Source: Henckelia pumila
Taxonomy: Eukaryota; Streptophyta; Magnoliopsida; Lamiales; Gesneriaceae
Assembly (NCBI RefSeq): GCF_033568475.1
Contig: NC_133122.1
Location: 167,612,130-167,676,129 of the forward strand
Reading direction: 5' to 3'
DNA length: 64,000 nucleotides
This document shows, in pieces, positions 45,877 through 57,080 of this stretch; positions within the stretch are counted from its first letter, which is position 1, and each line of letters starts with the position of its first letter. A model generated the notes under the pieces. That model worked only from the letters and a program-made list of their open reading frames with translations, searched no databases and had not been told where the DNA came from. A program made the position numbers and the translations under genes.

Positions 45877-46157
45877 ATGCCTCATGCACTTGCTATGAAA
45901 TTGGGTATATGCAACATTGAACCAGCAAATATTTCTCTTAAATTTGCTGATGGATCTATTAAATACCCAAGAGGAGTCGTGGAAAATATTTTAGTCAAGA
46001 TAGAAAAATTTATTTATCCTGTAGATTTTGTTATTCTTGACATAGATGAAAATTGTGAGGTGCCTCTGATTTTTGGACGTCCATTTTTAGCCATGAGTCG
46101 AGCCTTAGTGGTTGTTAAAAAAGGAGAGTTAGTTTTGAGGTTGAATGATGAGCAAGT
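45877..46157 (+). pseudogene. Athila gag-protease, second part
   Basis: Protease C-terminal half: LKFADGSIKYPRGVVENIL, FVILDIDENCEVPLIFGRPF and LVVVKKGELVLRLNDEQV, collinear with the homologous protein at 14545-16750. The frame is cut after DEQ by the copia insertion; the CAAGT duplication is at 46153-46157. Confidence 0.92.
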
Positions 46158-48006
46158 TGTTGGAGAACGGTGATCAGATCAATCAGAATTGATACCCGGT
46201 GCAGCGAAAGTTTTAAAATTTTATATGGAACGATTCCATATCATGGGTATCAAAACTTTACGATTAAATTGTGCGTGTAAAAATTAAATAACAATTAAAT
46301 TTTTACCTTGAAATCTCGAAACGAGATTATGGACACCAACAGATTACTCTGCTCTTGTTGTATATCCCAGGAACTGATGGACGAACAATTCTTCAATCAG
46401 GTCCACGAACAGAAGTTTAATCCCTCTGATAGATTGCACTAGAAAATCTATCAGAAGTTTCTACGAAGAGAATTAATGAATTTGATCCGTTAAACCAGAC
46501 TGCAAATTTGAAATTCACAGGCTGGAATTTTTCGAGCAGAGAGAGGAGAGGGGGGCGGCGGCCACTAGAGGAAAAACACTAGGGTTTTCAAAAATTTTGT
46601 GACCTCTGTTGTGTAATTTCTGTACTGCAATAACTTATTTATAATGTGAGCTGCTAACAGCTTAGGGCCCATTAGTCATAAGTTCAAGCCTGACAAGCAA
46701 AGCCCTCATGTTCAGAAATTAATATAAAATTCATCGTGACTCAGATTGATAAACCAATTTCACCAATGTGCACAGAAACCATTTCTGCATCTTTTAAAGT
46801 CAAGATAAATTTTCCGAATCCGAATTCAGTGGTTTCCAAAAATGTCCATCACTATGTCATTTTAGGAAATCTTACTCCCTCTACTCTTAAATAAGAAGTC
46901 CCACTTCTTTATTCACTAAATTTAACTCTTTAAATTTAATTATCTCAACGGGAATTAAAAATCCATTACTTGTGTGACCCTCAATGGTTCAGGGATACAG
47001 CTAGCCGTGGGCTCACAACTCCTTGTGACTCGAAACAACAATTTCCGACTTGCCCATCGAATCATGGTAAGAGCGCCTAGCAACATCCCCCCATGATTCC
47101 CTAGGTATCACTGATAGTGCCTGCAAGAACCAATAGATTTTGGTTAGCATACAGTACGGTCCCTTCATCCATATATCCCGATCGAATCAACTACTATTGG
47201 TAAATCGAGAGTCGTTCGAGATTCGATAACTATGCAATGCATCTTGAAGATCAAATAGTGACATCGCATGTGCTACTAAGAAACCATTTCTTAAAACACA
47301 TCATGTACTCTGGCCAGAGATTCGTCACACTAATATCTCCTCAGATTGCATAGGATATCCACACTAGCAAGTATGTGGTGAATCCTTGACAACAAAGCAT
47401 CGACTCCTATATGTGTCGTAACTGTACCCAATCCCGACACCTGATGACCCCAATAGAGTCGGTAAATGAGTCAAAGTACAGTACTAGCATATAGAGTCTC
47501 AATGATGTTTCAAGTAGTAAGGACTAATGGTGTACAACCAAAACCGCGGACTTCATCCACTCGATAAGTGATAACCACTTGGAAAGTCCGGATAGGGTAG
47601 TTCGATCATTCATCATATGAATATCCATTTGCATGCTTTGAACATCTCTATGTTCCATACCAATGAAACGTGGTATTCGGCATCGCAAATGCTAGTCTCA
47701 ATCTCGAGCGATCCTTATCCTTATTAACGGACGGCTCAATCGACTAGGAACTGTTTAGAATATACAGTGACTATAAGATGTGTTTCATGATAGCCATCCC
47801 CATGTGCCACCACATCTTACATACACTATAGTATATTCAAGGTCTTCATCTAAACATCTTATAGTATGTCACAACATAATAATATGATAAAAGATAAAGT
47901 AAACGCCATTATAAAAGTGTAAATTATATTAAACAAAAGATTGTTTATACATAGAGTCATAAAAGCCCTTAGCCACAAGTTGGCTCACCGGGCACCCACT
48001 CTTTCA
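46158..48006 (-). repeat. 3' LTR of the copia element
   Basis: On the - strand starts TGAAAGAGTGGGTGCCCGGT right after polypurine AAGTGGGAGAT and ends TCTCCAACA. Pairs with 53641-55489. Confidence 0.95.
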
Positions 48007-48020
48007 ATCTCCCACTTGCC

Positions 48021-49703
48021 CTAAAGCCAACTAGTCATACTACGCAGTCCCATTGCTTCGCGATGTTTGTCAAATAATGGTCCTGGCAAGGGCTTAGTAA
48101 GTGGATCAGTGATATTGTCTGCAGAGACCACTCTCTCGACAGTGATGTCTCCTCTTTCCACGATCTCCCGGATGATGTGGTATTTCCTCAGTACGTGTTT
48201 GGATCTTTGATGAGACCTTGGTTCCTTTGCCTGAGCAACGGCACCCGTGTTGTCACAGTACACCGGGACTGGACCAACAACTTCAGGAATAACGCCCAAC
48301 TCTTGGACGAAATTCCTCATCCAAACGGCCTCTTTAGCAGCAGCTGATGCCGCAATGTATTCTGCCTCAGTGGTGGAATCCGCTGTGGTGTCCTTCTTGG
48401 AACTCTTCCAAGAGACAGCACCGCCATTGATCATGAACACAAATCCAGAGGTTGACTTCGAGTCATCCACGTCACTTTGGAAGCTAGAGTCGGTATAGCC
48501 TTCCAATTTCAGTTCTCTTCCTCCATATACCATGAACATATTCTTAGTCCTTTGTAAGTACTTAAGAATGTCCTTCACGGCTTTCCAATGCATTTGACCG
48601 GGATTGGCTTGATATCTGCTCGTGACACTCAGAGCAAATGCTACATCCGGTCTGGTAGATATCATCCCATACATGATACTACCAATGGCTGACGCATATG
48701 GTACATGTGTCATTTTCTCTATCTCTTCATCAGTCTTGGGACACATGGACTTGGATAGAGAAACTCCATGACACATAGGTAGATGTCCTCTCTTGGACCC
48801 ATCCATTGAAAACCTTTTCAATATTGTGTCGATGTAGGTTGCTTGAGTGAGTCCTATCATTCTCTTAGATCTATCTCTATAGATCTGAATTCCTAGAATA
48901 TAGGATGCCTCACCTAAATCCTTCATCGAGAATCTACCTGATAACCATATCTTTGTTGACTGCAACATCCCTACATCATTCCCAATGAGTAGGATGTCAT
49001 CAACATAAAGTACTAAGAATGTCACAGCATCCTTAACTAATTTCTTGTACACGCACGGTTCCTCCGGGTTCTTGATGAAACCAAAATCCTTTATTGTTTC
49101 ATCAAATTTCTGGTTCCAACTTCTTGATGCTTGTTTGAGACCATAGATCGATCTCTGAAGCTTGCATACCTTATGCTCGCTTCCCATGGATGTGTATCCC
49201 CCAGGCTGCGTCATATAGATCTCTTCCTTAATGTTTCCATTAAGAAATGCAGTCTTCACATCCATTTGCCATATCTCATAGTCATACCAAGCAGCTATGG
49301 CAATAAGGATTCTTATGGACTTGAACATTGCAACTGGTGAAAAGGTTTCATCATAGTCAACTCCTTGTCTTTGAGTATAACCTTTCGCCACCAATCGTGC
49401 CTTGTAGGTCAATACCTTACCATCAGGCTCAAGCTTTCTCTTGTAGATCCATTTACACCCTATTGGAACAATTCCATCGGGAGGATCTACTAAAGACCAA
49501 ACTTGGTTTGTATGCATCGAATCTATTTCCGACTGCATAGCTTCAAGCCATAAATTTGAATCCGCATCAGAAATTGCTTCCTTGAAGTTTCTTGGATCAC
49601 ATCCAACGTCGGGTTCATCTTGATCCCCTTCAAGAAGAAGACCATATCGAATAGGAGGTCTAGAAGTCCTCTCGGATCTTCTAGGTATAGGCGTGTCCAT
49701 CAA
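48021..49703 (-). CDS. copia reverse transcriptase and RNase H (open 560-codon segment)
   Basis: The longest open frame in the window. RT: WLEAMQSEIDSMHTNQVW, GCKWIYKRKLEPDGKV, ARLVAKGYTQRQGVDYDETF, QMDVKTAFLNG and the catalytic YVDDILLIGND near 49000. RNase H: YTDSSFQSDVDDSKSTSGF near 48485, then TTAEAEYIA-like STTEAEYIAAS near 48380 and PRSHQRSKHVLRKYHIIRE, ending in the TAG at 48021. Upstream it is out of frame with integrase (frame change near 49720), so it is the intact tail of a broken polyprotein. Confidence 0.93.
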   Translation of the reverse strand: MMDTPIPRRSERTSRPPIRYGLLLEGDQDEPDVGCDPRNFKEAISDADSNLWLEAMQSEIDSMHTNQVWSLVDPPDGIVPIGCKWIYKRKLEPDGKVLTYKARLVAKGYTQRQGVDYDETFSPVAMFKSIRILIAIAAWYDYEIWQMDVKTAFLNGNIKEEIYMTQPGGYTSMGSEHKVCKLQRSIYGLKQASRSWNQKFDETIKDFGFIKNPEEPCVYKKLVKDAVTFLVLYVDDILLIGNDVGMLQSTKIWLSGRFSMKDLGEASYILGIQIYRDRSKRMIGLTQATYIDTILKRFSMDGSKRGHLPMCHGVSLSKSMCPKTDEEIEKMTHVPYASAIGSIMYGMISTRPDVAFALSVTSRYQANPGQMHWKAVKDILKYLQRTKNMFMVYGGRELKLEGYTDSSFQSDVDDSKSTSGFVFMINGGAVSWKSSKKDTTADSTTEAEYIAASAAAKEAVWMRNFVQELGVIPEVVGPVPVYCDNTGAVAQAKEPRSHQRSKHVLRKYHIIREIVERGDITVERVVSADNITDPLTKPLPGPLFDKHREAMGLRSMTSWL

Positions 49704-49725
49704 TGGTTCCTGAGGTATAGGATCA

Positions 49726-50803
49726 TTATTTTTGTATCTTGGGTTCTTCTCGAATTTCTTCGAGTTCCATCATCTCGCCTTTCTTATCCAATAAGAACTC
49801 CTTCTCCAAGAAGGTGGCATTCCTTGAAACAAACACTTTTGTTTCAGTAGAATGATAGAAATAATATCCGATTGAATTCTTCGGATATCCTACAAAATAA
49901 CATAAGGTGGATCGACTATCCAACTTATCTCCCACTGTCTGCTTCACGTAAGTAGGACATCCCCAAATCCTCAAGTACTAATACTTAGGAGCTTTGCCAT
50001 TCCATAACTCGTATGGTGTTTTGTTTACTGCTTTAGTATGGACGTTGTTCAACAACAACACCGCTGTTTCAAGCGCGTAGCCCCAAAACGAAGGTGGAAG
50101 CTCAGTGAAGCTCATCATGGATCGAACCATGTCCAACAAAGTTCGATTACGATGCTCCGATACACCATTCAGCTGAGGTGTCATAGGAGGAGTCCACTGA
50201 GAGAGAATCACATTCTCTTTCAGATAGTCCAAAAACTCGGTACTTGTATTCTCCACCTCGATCCGATCGAAGTGCTTTAATACTTTTACCTAGCTTGTTT
50301 TCTACTTCAGCCTTGAATTCTTTGAACTTTTCAAATGCTTCAGACTTATATTTCATTAAATATAAATACCCATACCTTGAATAATCATCAGTAAAGGTAA
50401 TGAAGTAGGTGTGGCCAAATTGAGTACCAATTCTAAATGGACCACAAACATCTGTATGGATCAAATCCAACAGATTTTGACTACGCTCAGGTTTCCCCTT
50501 AAAAGGAGATTTAGTCATTTTTCCTTTCAGGCAGGACTCACAAGTAGGTAGAGAGTTAATATCAGACATATCAAACATGCCCTCTCCCACTAGCTTGTTC
50601 ATCCTTTTTGATGAAATATGACCTAGCCTAGCATGCCAAAGGTTTGCCGGGTTTTGACTATCGATTTTCCTTTTGTTTGTTGTTACCGGTTTATCAACAT
50701 AATTTATTGGAACATCTTTTAATTTTAAGTTATATAGATCGTTTTCAAGTTGTTCATTTCCAATCAAACATTCATTCTTGTAAATATTGCAAATCTCATT
50801 CAC
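49726..50803 (-). pseudogene. copia integrase
   Basis: HHCC zinc region LWHARLGHISSKRMNKL with CESCLKGK (50640-50510). DDE core: DLIHTDVCGPF near 50465, DDYSRYGYLYLM near 50385, the second D in LRSDRGGEY near 50268, and the E in NGVSEHRNRTLLDM near 50160. A frame change falls at RSDRGGEY, a TAG at 49978, and another frame change near 49725 after FVGYPKNSIGYYFY. Confidence 0.92.
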
Positions 50804-50809
50804 AAAATT

Positions 50810-51964
50810 TCAAGAAAAACCATCTCTATCAAGCATAGAAACAGAAATAATGTTTTTAATCAAATCTGGAACAAATAAAACATCTCTCAAAAGTAACTTA
50901 AAATCGTTCTGCAAAATTAAATAAACATCTCCCACAGCTTTGGCTTCAACTCTAGAACCATTTCCGAGCCTCAGCTGGGTCTCACCCATTCTAAGCTTGC
51001 GACTTCTTGTCATCACCTGCAAATCATTGCAAATGTGAGATCCACATCCGGTATCCAATACCCAAGAAGTAGTATTAAGTGAAACATTTATTTCAATATA
51101 GAACATACCCTTCGCAGTTCGCAACTGCTCTAGATATTCCTTGCAGTTACGTTTCCAATGACCGGGTTTCTTGCAGTGATGGCAAACATCCTTGGACTTT
51201 TCCATGTTTGAAGCCTTTGTCTTGTTCTTCTTCTCGGGTCCGGTTTTCTTGGATGGGGCAGAACGTTTCTTACCCTTTGTACTTGGCCCCTTCTTAGCAG
51301 AAGAAGAGGAGCCCACCAAGAGAACTGGTTTATCCTTCTTTAAAGTGGCTTCATAAGTTACAAGCATATTGACCATCTCTTCAAGGGAGGCCTCTATCTT
51401 GTTCATATTGAAATTCACCACAAAACCGTCAAACGATGAAGGAAGAGAGAGAAGTAATAAGTTCACATTGAGTTCATGCTCCAATACCAAATCAAGCGTT
51501 ACCAACTTCTGAATGAGCCAAATCACGCGTACCCCATGATCACGGACCGAAGTCCCTTCACGCATGCGACACGTCATTAACTCTTTTACAGTAGCGAACC
51601 TTTCAGCTCTTGATTGAGCCCCAAAAAGTTCCTTGAGTTGTACGTGAATGTCAGCAGCATTCACGGTATCCTCAAATCGCCTCTTGAGTTCATCAGACAT
51701 CGAAGCTTGCATATAGCATTTGGCCTTGATATCATGGTCCCACCATATATCAAGTTTGGCCAACTCTTCCGGACTTATATCAGCTGGTGCTTCCTTCGGA
51801 GGAGATTTTTCTAACACGTAGAGCATCTTCTCCGAGGTCAAGACAATCTTCAACTTACGGAACCATTCCGTATAGTTTGCGCCAGTCAGTTTATTTTGTT
51901 CGAGAATAGAGAATAGTGGATTGCGCGAATTCATCTTAATGAAATACTGAAAAGAAACAGACAA
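50810..51964 (-). pseudogene. copia gag and protease
   Basis: Gag of the UBN2 type: NKLTGANYTEWFRKLKIVL, DIWWDHDIKAKCYMQASM and FMTCRMREG-like LMTCRMREGTSVRDHGVR. A lysine-rich linker precedes the CCHC knuckle CHHCKKPGHWKRNC near 51175. The protease active site DTGCGSHIC is near 51045, and LRDVLFVPDLIKNIISV closes the domain. A single TGA at 50810 separates it from integrase in the same frame. Confidence 0.93.
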
Positions 51965-53629
51965 TAATCAGTGATTGTTTAATTAATTTACTAAGACATA
52001 AAATAGGCGAAATTTATTTTATGAATCTCACTCCCACTATTTTAACGATTTCACTACCATCTAGTGAAAACGGGAAACTGTTTTCCTTAGTGGGAACATG
52101 GAGTCCTATTGACAAACTATGGTCCCGAATAATATCAGCCAACCATAATTTTCAAAAGGTAGAGCCCAATTGCTTCCAAAGCAACCTCCACGTTTTTACC
52201 TCATGTCCAATAAGGGCCCAATAATATGACGCCGTTTATTGTGACATGTCAAGATGACCCATCAATATTAAGTTGTGATGGACGGTCGCCATGTGGATCC
52301 CCCAATAATATGAGCCGATTCCATGGGAGTTCCACCCAACTTACAACATTTGTCGATCCAATGTACAGCTTTCCGACGAACGGGCCCCCCCAATAGTATG
52401 AGCCGGACCGTATCCGCGGGTAGCATCTCATACATTGATCGTTGATGGAAGGTAGGAACATTTAAACAATATTTAAATTTCCTTTATTTATCTTGATATC
52501 AATTTTAAATCATATTTAAAATGAGGGATTTTAATTTTGAAAATTTGTCTCATCATTTAAAATTTGTATGCTTGCGGGATTCATACAATTTAGTCTAAAC
52601 ATGCATACAACGATAATATCATATATTATATTTTAGGATGATCGATTCCATTACTAATCGACCCGTGGTTGCCAATCACGAGTCTAAGTCCAATCCTAGG
52701 TAATATGCAGGTATGCAATGCAATCCTATTACATTGAGCTTCCAATTTACATTTCTTCAGTCTTCATTGTCTGCTGGGCCCACCATTTCTTCAAATCTTC
52801 ATCTCCCACTAAGTATAATGTATTTACAATAAATAACTATGACAAGTAGGGGATACATTTTAAGGGGTGGGAACGGGCCATAAACCAGGCCCACTTTTAT
52901 TACATATGACAATTCATATTGGACCATAAACTAGGCCCATTAATAAATCCAACAACAATAAAAACAAATGTAAATTCCCTAACATACACCTACAAAATTG
53001 GTCATGGCAATCGATCATCCTTATCCAATAATATTTAATTCAAAATTAATTTATTGGATAACATGCAATGGCAATTAAATTAAAAAGGATAAAATCATAT
53101 TCCATATATAAAATCTTATTTTACATACAAAATCATATTTTATCTTTTTATCAAATAAAATCATATTTTACATATAAAATCCAATTTTATACATAAAATC
53201 ATATTTTACTCAATATTTCCATAAGATCATATCTTATCATCAATTGTACCAAAAATAATTAATTTCATAAAATCTGATTTAACGGATAAAATCTATAAAT
53301 TTTCCAAAAATCAATTTTAAAATTTTCGGACTCGAACAATTCGATCCGACGCCTCGTGGACCAATCAAAAACAATTTTTGATCGGACCAAAAATAGAATT
53401 TTAACATATTAAAATTTTAATTAAAATTAAAAATTAATTTTCCCGGGCCGCCCGGGACGATCCCGGGCAGCCCGCGCCCCAAAAGCGGCTCGGGCCGGGC
53501 AGCGATCCAATCGCTGCCCGTGTTTTGCCCGTCAAAAATTTTAAATTTTTATTTTGTTTCAAAAACCGAGGCTTAAAAATTTTTTTTGTACAATTGATTA
53601 ATTTAATCGCTTGATCTGAGCAACATGTA
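51965..53629 (-). other. Long 5' leader of the copia element
   Basis: 1.66 kb between PBS and gag, no ORF. Near the PBS there is a GC-rich patch (53441-53520) with a perfect stem GGGCAGCGA/TCGCTGCCC around loop TCCAA (53497-53519). Further along, the CCCAATAATATGA/CCCAATAATATGAGCCG motif occurs at 52217, 52301 and 52389 (84 and 88 bp apart). An AT-rich TTTTATATATAAAATC-like stretch lies at 53090-53230. Confidence 0.8.
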
Positions 53630-53639
53630 TCTGATACCA
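53630..53639 (-). other. Primer binding site (initiator tRNA-Met type)
   Basis: On the - strand TGGTATCAGA, one base from the LTR end; it is the usual copia PBS core. The next bases (TACATG) diverge from the full tRNA complement. Confidence 0.85.
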
Positions 53640-53640
53640 C

Positions 53641-55489
53641 TGTTGGAGAATGGTGATCAGATCAATCAGAATTGATACCAGGTGCAGCGGAAGTTTTAAA
53701 ATTTTATATGGAACGATTCCATATCATGGGTATCAAAACTTTACGATTAAATTGTGCGTGTAAAAATTAAATAACAATTAAATTTTTACCTTGAAATCTC
53801 GAAACGAGATTATGGACACCAACAGATTACTCTGCTCTTGTTGTATATCCCAGGAACTGGTGAACGAACAATTCTTCAATCAGGTCCACGAACAGAAGTT
53901 TAATCCCTCTGATAGATTGCACTAGAAAATCTATCAGAGGTTTCTACCAAGAGAATTAACGAATTTGATCCATTAAACCAGACTGCAAATTCGAAATTCA
54001 CAGGCTGGAATTTTTCGAGCAGAGAGAGGAGAGGGGGGCGACGGCCACTAGAGGAAAAACACTAGGGTTTTCGAAAATTTTGTGACCTCTGTTGTGTAAT
54101 TTCTGTACTGCAATAACTTATTTATAATGTGAGCTGCTAACAGCTTAGGGCCCATTAGTCATAATTTCAAGCCTGACAAGCAAAGCCCGCATGTTCAGAA
54201 ATTAATATAAAATCCATCGTGACTCAGATTGATAAACCAATTTCACCAATGTGCACAGAAACCATTTCTGCATCTTTTAAAGTCAAGATAAATTTTTTGA
54301 ATCCGAATTCAGTAGTTTTCAAAAATGTCCGTCACTATGTCATTTTAGAAAATCTTACTCCCTCTACTCTTAAATAAGAAGTCCCACTTCTTTATTCACT
54401 AAATTTAACTCTTTAAATTTAATTATCTCAACGGGGATTAAAAATCCATTACTTGTATGACCCTCAATGGTTCAGGGATACAGCTAGCCGTGGGCTCACA
54501 ACTCCTTGTGACTCGAAACAACAATTTCCGACTTGCCCATCGAATCATGGTAAGAGCGCCTAGAAACATCGCCCCATGATTCCCTAGGTATCACTGATAG
54601 TGCCTGCAAGAACCAATAGATTTTGGTTAGCGTACAGTACGGTCCCTTCATCCATATATCCCGATCGAATCAACAACTATTGGTAAATCGAGAGTCGTTC
54701 GAGATTCGATAACTATGCAATGCATCTTGAAGATCAAATAGTGACATCGCATGTGCTACTAAGAAACCATTTCTTAAAACACATCATGTACTCTGGCCAG
54801 AGATTCGTCACACTAATATCTCCTCAGATTGCATAGGATATCCACACTAGCAAGTATGTGGTGAATCCTTGACAACAAAGCATCGACTCCTATATGTGTC
54901 GTAACTGTACCCAATCCCGACACTTGATGACACCAATAGAGTCGGTAAACGAGTCAAAGTACAGTACTAGCATATAGAGTCTCAATGATGTTTCAAGTAG
55001 TAAGGACTAATGGCGTACAACCAAAATCGCGGACTTCATCCACTCGATAAGTGATAACCACTTGGAAAGTCCGGATAGGGTAGTTCGATCATTCATCATA
55101 TGAATATCCATTTGCATTCTTTGAACATCTCTATGTTCCATACCAATGAAACGTGGTACTCGGCATCGCAAATGCTAGTCTCAATCTCGAGCGATCCTTA
55201 TCCTTATTAACGGACGGCTCAATCGACTAGGAACTGTTTAGAATATACAGTGACTATAAGATGTGTTTCATGATAGCCATCCCCATGTGCCACCACATCT
55301 TACATACACTATAGTATATTCAAGGTCTTCATCTAAACATCTTATAGTATGTCACAACATAATAATATGATAAAAGATAAAGTAAACGCCATTATAAAAG
55401 TGTAAATTATATTAAACAAAAGATTGTTTATACATAGAGTCATAAAAGCCCTTAGCCACAAGTTGGCTCACCGGGCACCCACTCTTTCA
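53641..55489 (-). repeat. 5' LTR of the copia element
   Basis: 1849 bp, matches 46158-48006 with about 2% difference by eye. Ends at duplication CAAGT. Confidence 0.95.
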
Positions 55490-55494
55490 CAAGT

Positions 55495-55543
55495 AGTATT
55501 CCATATGTTTAAGTTGGCTCTGCTGTTAATTTTATTGATGTGA
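55495..55543 (+). pseudogene. Athila gag-protease, final codons
   Basis: Continues the frame cut at 46157: after DEQ the joined frame reads VVFHMFKLALLLILL and stops at TGA 55541. The homologous protein at 14545-16750 has VIFKFFMK here. This is the third segment of one gag-pro gene. Confidence 0.85.
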
Positions 55544-55702
55544 TTAATTATGTTGGGGACTGTCAGCAGGTTCAGCTCTCCACAGGAATTGGTCCCTTGA
55601 AAAATCTCTATAGAAGTGAAGAATGCAGTTGCGGGACTGATCTGAGTTTGTCCATGACGGTGGATAAGCCACCTTGAATGTCGCCACTCAAGAGAGGACT
55701 AT

Positions 55703-55751
55703 AGTCGGGCTATAGACTATAAATTTAGCGCTGACTGGGAGGCAACCCAGT
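55703..55751 (+). other. Conserved AGGCAA-loop hairpin
   Basis: Stem ACTGGG with CCCAGT, loop AGGCAA, 20 bp after AGTCGGGCTAT. The stem differs from copies at 23109 and 14485 by compensating changes. Confidence 0.85.
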
Positions 55752-56446
55752 GTTCTTTACCTTGATTTTTATTTTATTTTTTGTTTTTTGTTTGTGTTTC
55801 TTTTTATTTTATTTTTACTTTTTTCCCATGCAAGTTTGACGTGCCTGACTGATATACCTAGCCTGCTGCTACCGTCCCAGTATAAGAAGAAAGCGGATGA
55901 ATCTGCAACCAAGGGAGTGTTACTTTTTCATTTTGTTTTTGTTCGTCTTGCATTTGTGTGTTTGTTATGCATTTTTTTCATTGTTTCTGAAGCATTGATG
56001 GCAATGCTTTGGATAAGTATGGGGGGTGTTATTTAGTTTTGTTTCGTTCATCATTGTGTTTTGCATTCATATGGTTTAGTTCTTTGCATATAGTTTATAA
56101 TCATGTCTATCAATATGTTGTTGTTTGTGTTGTGGATACAAGTAGAATGATGACTGTTAGCCGATGAGGATAGAGTTGAAAAAAAAATTGTGTTGGAAAA
56201 TGTTGCTTTTGATTGAACATGAGAAACTGTTGGTTGAATCGTATCATCTTAAGCACGCATGTTAGACTGGTGTAGTGTAGCGAAGTAATTGATGAAGTTC
56301 GTGTTTGTTTGAACATTGTACGACAATAGATGCTTGTTGATCATGATAGTGTCTTTGGATTCTTGATGACTGTTAGACATTGCATGTTTGATCTTGGGCG
56401 TACCTATAAAATTTTTGAAAAAAACTTTTTGTTGAAAATTAAGTTA

Positions 56447-56745
56447 ACTCAATCCGGGTTACGAGAACAGATTGAAATCTGAATATCTTGTTCTTGACTA
56501 AGTATGCGGATTCCATGGGGTTAATAATTTTGAAATTTTAAAATAACAATTCCATCCGGGCTTGGACAATGATTGAAATCCTAATCATTGTGCCATAGCT
56601 AAGTTAGCGGGTTAAATGGGATTGATGCTTCATCCGGCCTATAAACGATGGGATTGAAATCCGAATCCTATCTTAGTTATAGCTAAGTTTGCAGGTAATT
56701 ATTGGGGCTTATAAAAAAATATCGGGTGCAAAATCCGGAGGTACG
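56447..56745 (+). repeat. CATCCGG/ATTGAAATCC block, copy D
   Basis: The longest copy, with three CCGG/GATTGAAAT units: AATCCGGGTTACG..GATTGAAATCTGAAT, CCATCCGGGCTTGG..GATTGAAATCCTAATC and TTCATCCGGCCTATA..GATTGAAATCCGAATCC, then AGTTATAGCTAAG and GGTGCAAAATCCGGAGG. Confidence 0.85.
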
Positions 56746-57080
56746 TAATTAATCTCAAGAAAGTGCATGTTTTTGTTAGGGGTTTTTTAGATGACGGAGT
56801 GCTGGATTATTATACTTGCATTGAATTGTCATAGGTTGCTAAACACTCTTAGGATGGATTCTTTTGAAGTTGCACAAAACTTGAATAACATGGCACACAC
56901 ACAGGTTTACGTTAAACTGACAGTGTATTGTGAACAATCAGAATTTTGTGGTTTTTAATTTTTGAAGTTGGAATTATCGGAGGCTATGTTGCTCATGATT
57001 CATTCTTACTTATGTTTTTGTTTGCATATTGTTTTTGTATGTCTTGCTCGAGGGCGATCAAGAGTTAAGTATGGGGGTGT

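Larger units (their letters stand above)
46158..55489 (-). mobile_element. Ty1/copia element nested in gag-pro
   Basis: 9332 bp on the - strand, flanked by CAAGT (46153-46157 and 55490-55494). LTRs 46158-48006 and 53641-55489 are both 1849 bp with TG/CA ends; about 35-40 substitutions were counted by eye, with no length change. PBS complementary to initiator tRNA-Met (53630-53639). Gene order gag, protease, integrase, RT, RNase H is that of copia. Two in-frame stops and two frame changes. Long LTRs suggest an Angela/Tork-like lineage, but I am not sure. Confidence 0.95.
55544..57080 (+). other. 3' non-coding region of the Athila element
   Basis: No RT or integrase. Contains the AGTCGGGCTAT box (55703-55713) and hairpin ACTGGGAGGCAACCCAGT (55734-55751), the CATCCGG block copy D (56447-56745) and polypurine tract AGTATGGGGGTGT (57068-57080). 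Confidence 0.85.

Noticed and set aside
48247..50280. Plus-strand ORFs of 66-83 codons
   Set aside because: Antisense shadows of copia RT and integrase.
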